A DNA stretch of 46,871 nucleotides from Fischerella sp. PCC 9431 (GTDB taxonomy: Bacteria; Cyanobacteriota; Cyanobacteriia; Cyanobacteriales; Nostocaceae). Below the pieces are notes generated by a model. The model worked only from the letters and a program-made list of their open reading frames with translations, was not told the DNA's origin and did no database searches. A program made the translations under genes and the position numbers. The DNA lies in contig NZ_KE650771.1 of the NCBI RefSeq assembly GCF_000447295.1, forward strand, positions 6,649,673 to 6,696,543, in the 5' to 3' direction. Of this stretch, positions 45,974 to 46,871 are shown one piece after another. The first letter of the stretch is position 1, and every line of letters starts with the position of its first letter.

Positions 45974-46006
45974 CCGCCGTATTCGGGAAAACTGAACGTA
46001 CGGTGG
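45974..46006 (+). ncRNA. Group II intron 2 domain V
   Basis: CCGCCGTA pairs with TACGGTGG around TTCGG-gaaaa-CTGAA with the conserved 2-nt bulge (CG, 45997-45998). It lies 12 bp after the maturase stop. Confidence 0.8.
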
Positions 46007-46009
46007 GAT

Positions 46010-46179
46010 GGGAAGGGGATGGTGAAACATACTGCGTGAAAGCTAGTGAGGCACTGTGCCTAAGACACCCGCAGATAACAGATAGGCTTTTTAGCTACTG
46101 AGGCACTGTGTGTATTTTAGGACTTCCACAGACAACGGATATGCTCTCATTGTTGTTGCCAAGTCATTCCTTTACCCTA
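46010..46179 (+). ncRNA. Group II intron 2 domain VI with long insertion
   Basis: GGGAAGGGGATG (46010-46021) pairs with CATTCCTTTACCC (46065 offset arm at 46165-46177), leaving A46174 bulged as the branch point. The stem is closed over about 140 nt instead of a short loop. The insertion holds two diverged ~52-nt repeats starting AGCTAGTGAGGCACTGTG (46041) and AGCTACTGAGGCACTGTG (46093). Confidence 0.65.
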
Positions 46180-46830
46180 GATATGGTCTCCTGGGTCAAT
46201 AAAGCAAGGATAAACCTTCCAACCGTCTGTGACGTAGAAGTAACATTGCCAATAGGAAACAATATCCCACAAGAATTTAAATGTTTCTGAGCTGCGATCG
46301 CCGATTACCCAAGCTAAGATACCCTCATGAAAGTGATTTACTGCCGTCCACAGCCAAACTTTGTTTTTTTTGAGCCGATGAATGTTTCTAGTTCATCTAA
46401 TTCTCCTACTTCTGGTACGTCGTTGCTAGGTGGTACGTCAGGGAGTTGAGAACCTATTTGTTTTAACCAATAAATTACGGTTGTATGGTGAACTCCTTTA
46501 TCTCGCTCAATTGCGCGAAATCCCATGCCATTGACGTATGACCTTAAACATTCTTGCTTGATTTCATCAGAGTACCCTTTTGGTGGACTGTAAACATCGA
46601 TAAATTGACGACCACAATTGACACAAATGTGATTTTGTTTACCTCTTCGTTTACCATTTTTTCTAATTTCAGTAGAGTCACAGTATGGACATTGCACAGT
46701 AAATCACCTCAATTCATCCCTCTATTATGCAACGCCAGAAAAAGATCATTGGTCACAAGTTAAAAGTGAGCGAATTTTGTCAATACGTCTTTGAGTAGAA
46801 ATAAATATGTATAAGAATGATAATCGTGCC

Positions 46831-46869
46831 GTGGGGGAAGAGGCGAGCGTCGCTCGCCTCTTCCCCCAC
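46831..46869. repeat. 39-nt palindrome, 19-bp perfect arms
   Basis: GTGGGGGAAGAGGCGAGCG (46831-46849) and its exact complement (46851-46869) around one T. The interval 46737-46830 before it holds the right IS1 target duplication and no gene. The window ends 2 bp later, so a T-tract and its role as terminator or repeat cannot be judged. Confidence 0.75.
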
Positions 46870-46871
46870 TC

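Larger units (their letters stand above)
44151..46179 (+). mobile_element. Group II intron 2, about 2.03 kb, antisense in IS1
   Basis: Boundaries follow from restoring the IS1 transposase frame (I-V-S-K codons): the 5' exon ends GCTGAC at 44150 and the 3' exon starts GATATGG at 46180, each uncertain by 1-2 bases. The first 500 nt is GC-rich structured RNA (for example GGGGTGAAAGTCCCC near 44178) without genes. Then come the maturase, domain V (45974-46006) and a domain VI with bulged A at 46174. The start GGCACGCCG departs from the GUGYG consensus, so the 5' end deserves checking. Confidence 0.8.
43977..46697 (-). pseudogene. insAB: IS1 transposase (InsA-InsB), -1 frameshift, split by intron
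   Basis: InsA part (46697 down): zinc ribbon MQCPYCDS...HICVNCGRQF, helix-turn-helix GFRAIERDKGVHHTTVIYWL. At GGC TCA followed by eight A (46364-46371) a -1 slip leads from GSKKTKFGCGRQ-stop into SKKNKVWLWTAVNH and the DDE domain (HEGILAWVIGDRSSETF, YVTDGWKVYP), the standard IS1 programmed frameshift. The frame reaches PGDHI at 46180, is interrupted, and resumes at 44150 as VSKTYMTRVEGENTRLRHYL and ends SIRLLLHYLKYREIPVFA. The parts join exactly into one IS1 transposase, but the inserted intron is on the opposite strand and cannot be spliced from the transposase mRNA. Confidence 0.88.
43953..46736 (-). mobile_element. IS1-family element interrupted by a group II intron
   Basis: Ends GGCGTTGCATAA (43953-43964) and its complement (46725-46736), with similarity continuing over about 26 bp (GGGATGAAT). 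Identical 8-bp AGAAAAAG lies outside both ends, the duplication size expected for IS1. Without the intron (44151-46179) the element is 755 bp, close to the 768 bp of IS1. The transposase gene runs on the minus strand. Confidence 0.9.

Noticed and set aside
1-46871. CRISPR arrays, tRNA and rRNA genes
   Set aside because: No regularly spaced repeats with unique spacers and no cloverleaf or rRNA sequence was noticed on reading both strands.

Overview
The window looks like accessory DNA of a filamentous (Nostocales-type) cyanobacterium. It has frequent GCGATCGC (HIP1) octamers, a cyanobacterial NdhH, a DevB-DevC-DevC-DevA exporter, an RppA/RppB two-component pair, an NB-ARC/WD40 protein, heptanucleotide repeats, and many insertion sequences and group II introns. 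No rRNA, tRNA or CRISPR array was seen. Whether it is chromosome or plasmid cannot be decided from the sequence.

Layout. 1-5.8 kb: a left-truncated transposase made by an apparent -1 frameshift, a small MITE, a tyrosine recombinase with a C-terminal zinc ribbon between two inverted palindromic repeats, a coiled-coil protein, a small Cys-rich protein, a group 2-type sigma-70 factor, and a 56-residue ribbon-helix-helix gene on the minus strand with its own terminator. 6-7.6 kb: a 14-TM DHA2-type efflux pump. 7.9-11.2 kb: a nested structure-rich repeat, then an IS4-type transposase gene split by an intact IS1634-type element (exact 6-bp target duplication). 11.3-13.9 kb: gene debris, a zeta-toxin pair, a twice-frameshifted pseudogene and a second MITE.

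13.9-28.9 kb is a copper/heavy-metal resistance island: RppB-RppA-lipoprotein, a second lipoprotein, DUF411 protein-multicopper oxidase, a Csp-type Cys-rich protein deleted into a CopB-like ATPase, an MBL-rhodanese protein, a Met-rich exported protein and a CusB/CusA efflux system. Four intergenic regions share an 11-bp-period direct repeat (ATGAAAT, 4 nt, ATGAAAT) that could be the binding site of the island's OmpR-type regulator RppA. Together the genes would sense, oxidise, bind and export copper or a similar metal. The soft-metal ATPase arm is broken.

28.9-33.5 kb: a group II intron with a frameshifted maturase, inserted in the remains of another intron-type HNH reading frame, then an IS with 29-bp perfect ends and a 168-bp MITE with 11-bp target duplications that splits a small reading frame. 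33.5-37.8 kb: the dev exporter operon. 38.7-39.9 kb: ndhH. 40.1-43.7 kb: a 1226-residue STAND ATPase with 14 WD40 repeats. 43.95-46.74 kb: an IS1 element (8-bp target duplication) interrupted by a group II intron on the opposite strand, whose domain VI carries a ~130-nt insertion made of two diverged ~52-nt repeats. The window ends in a 39-nt near-perfect palindrome.
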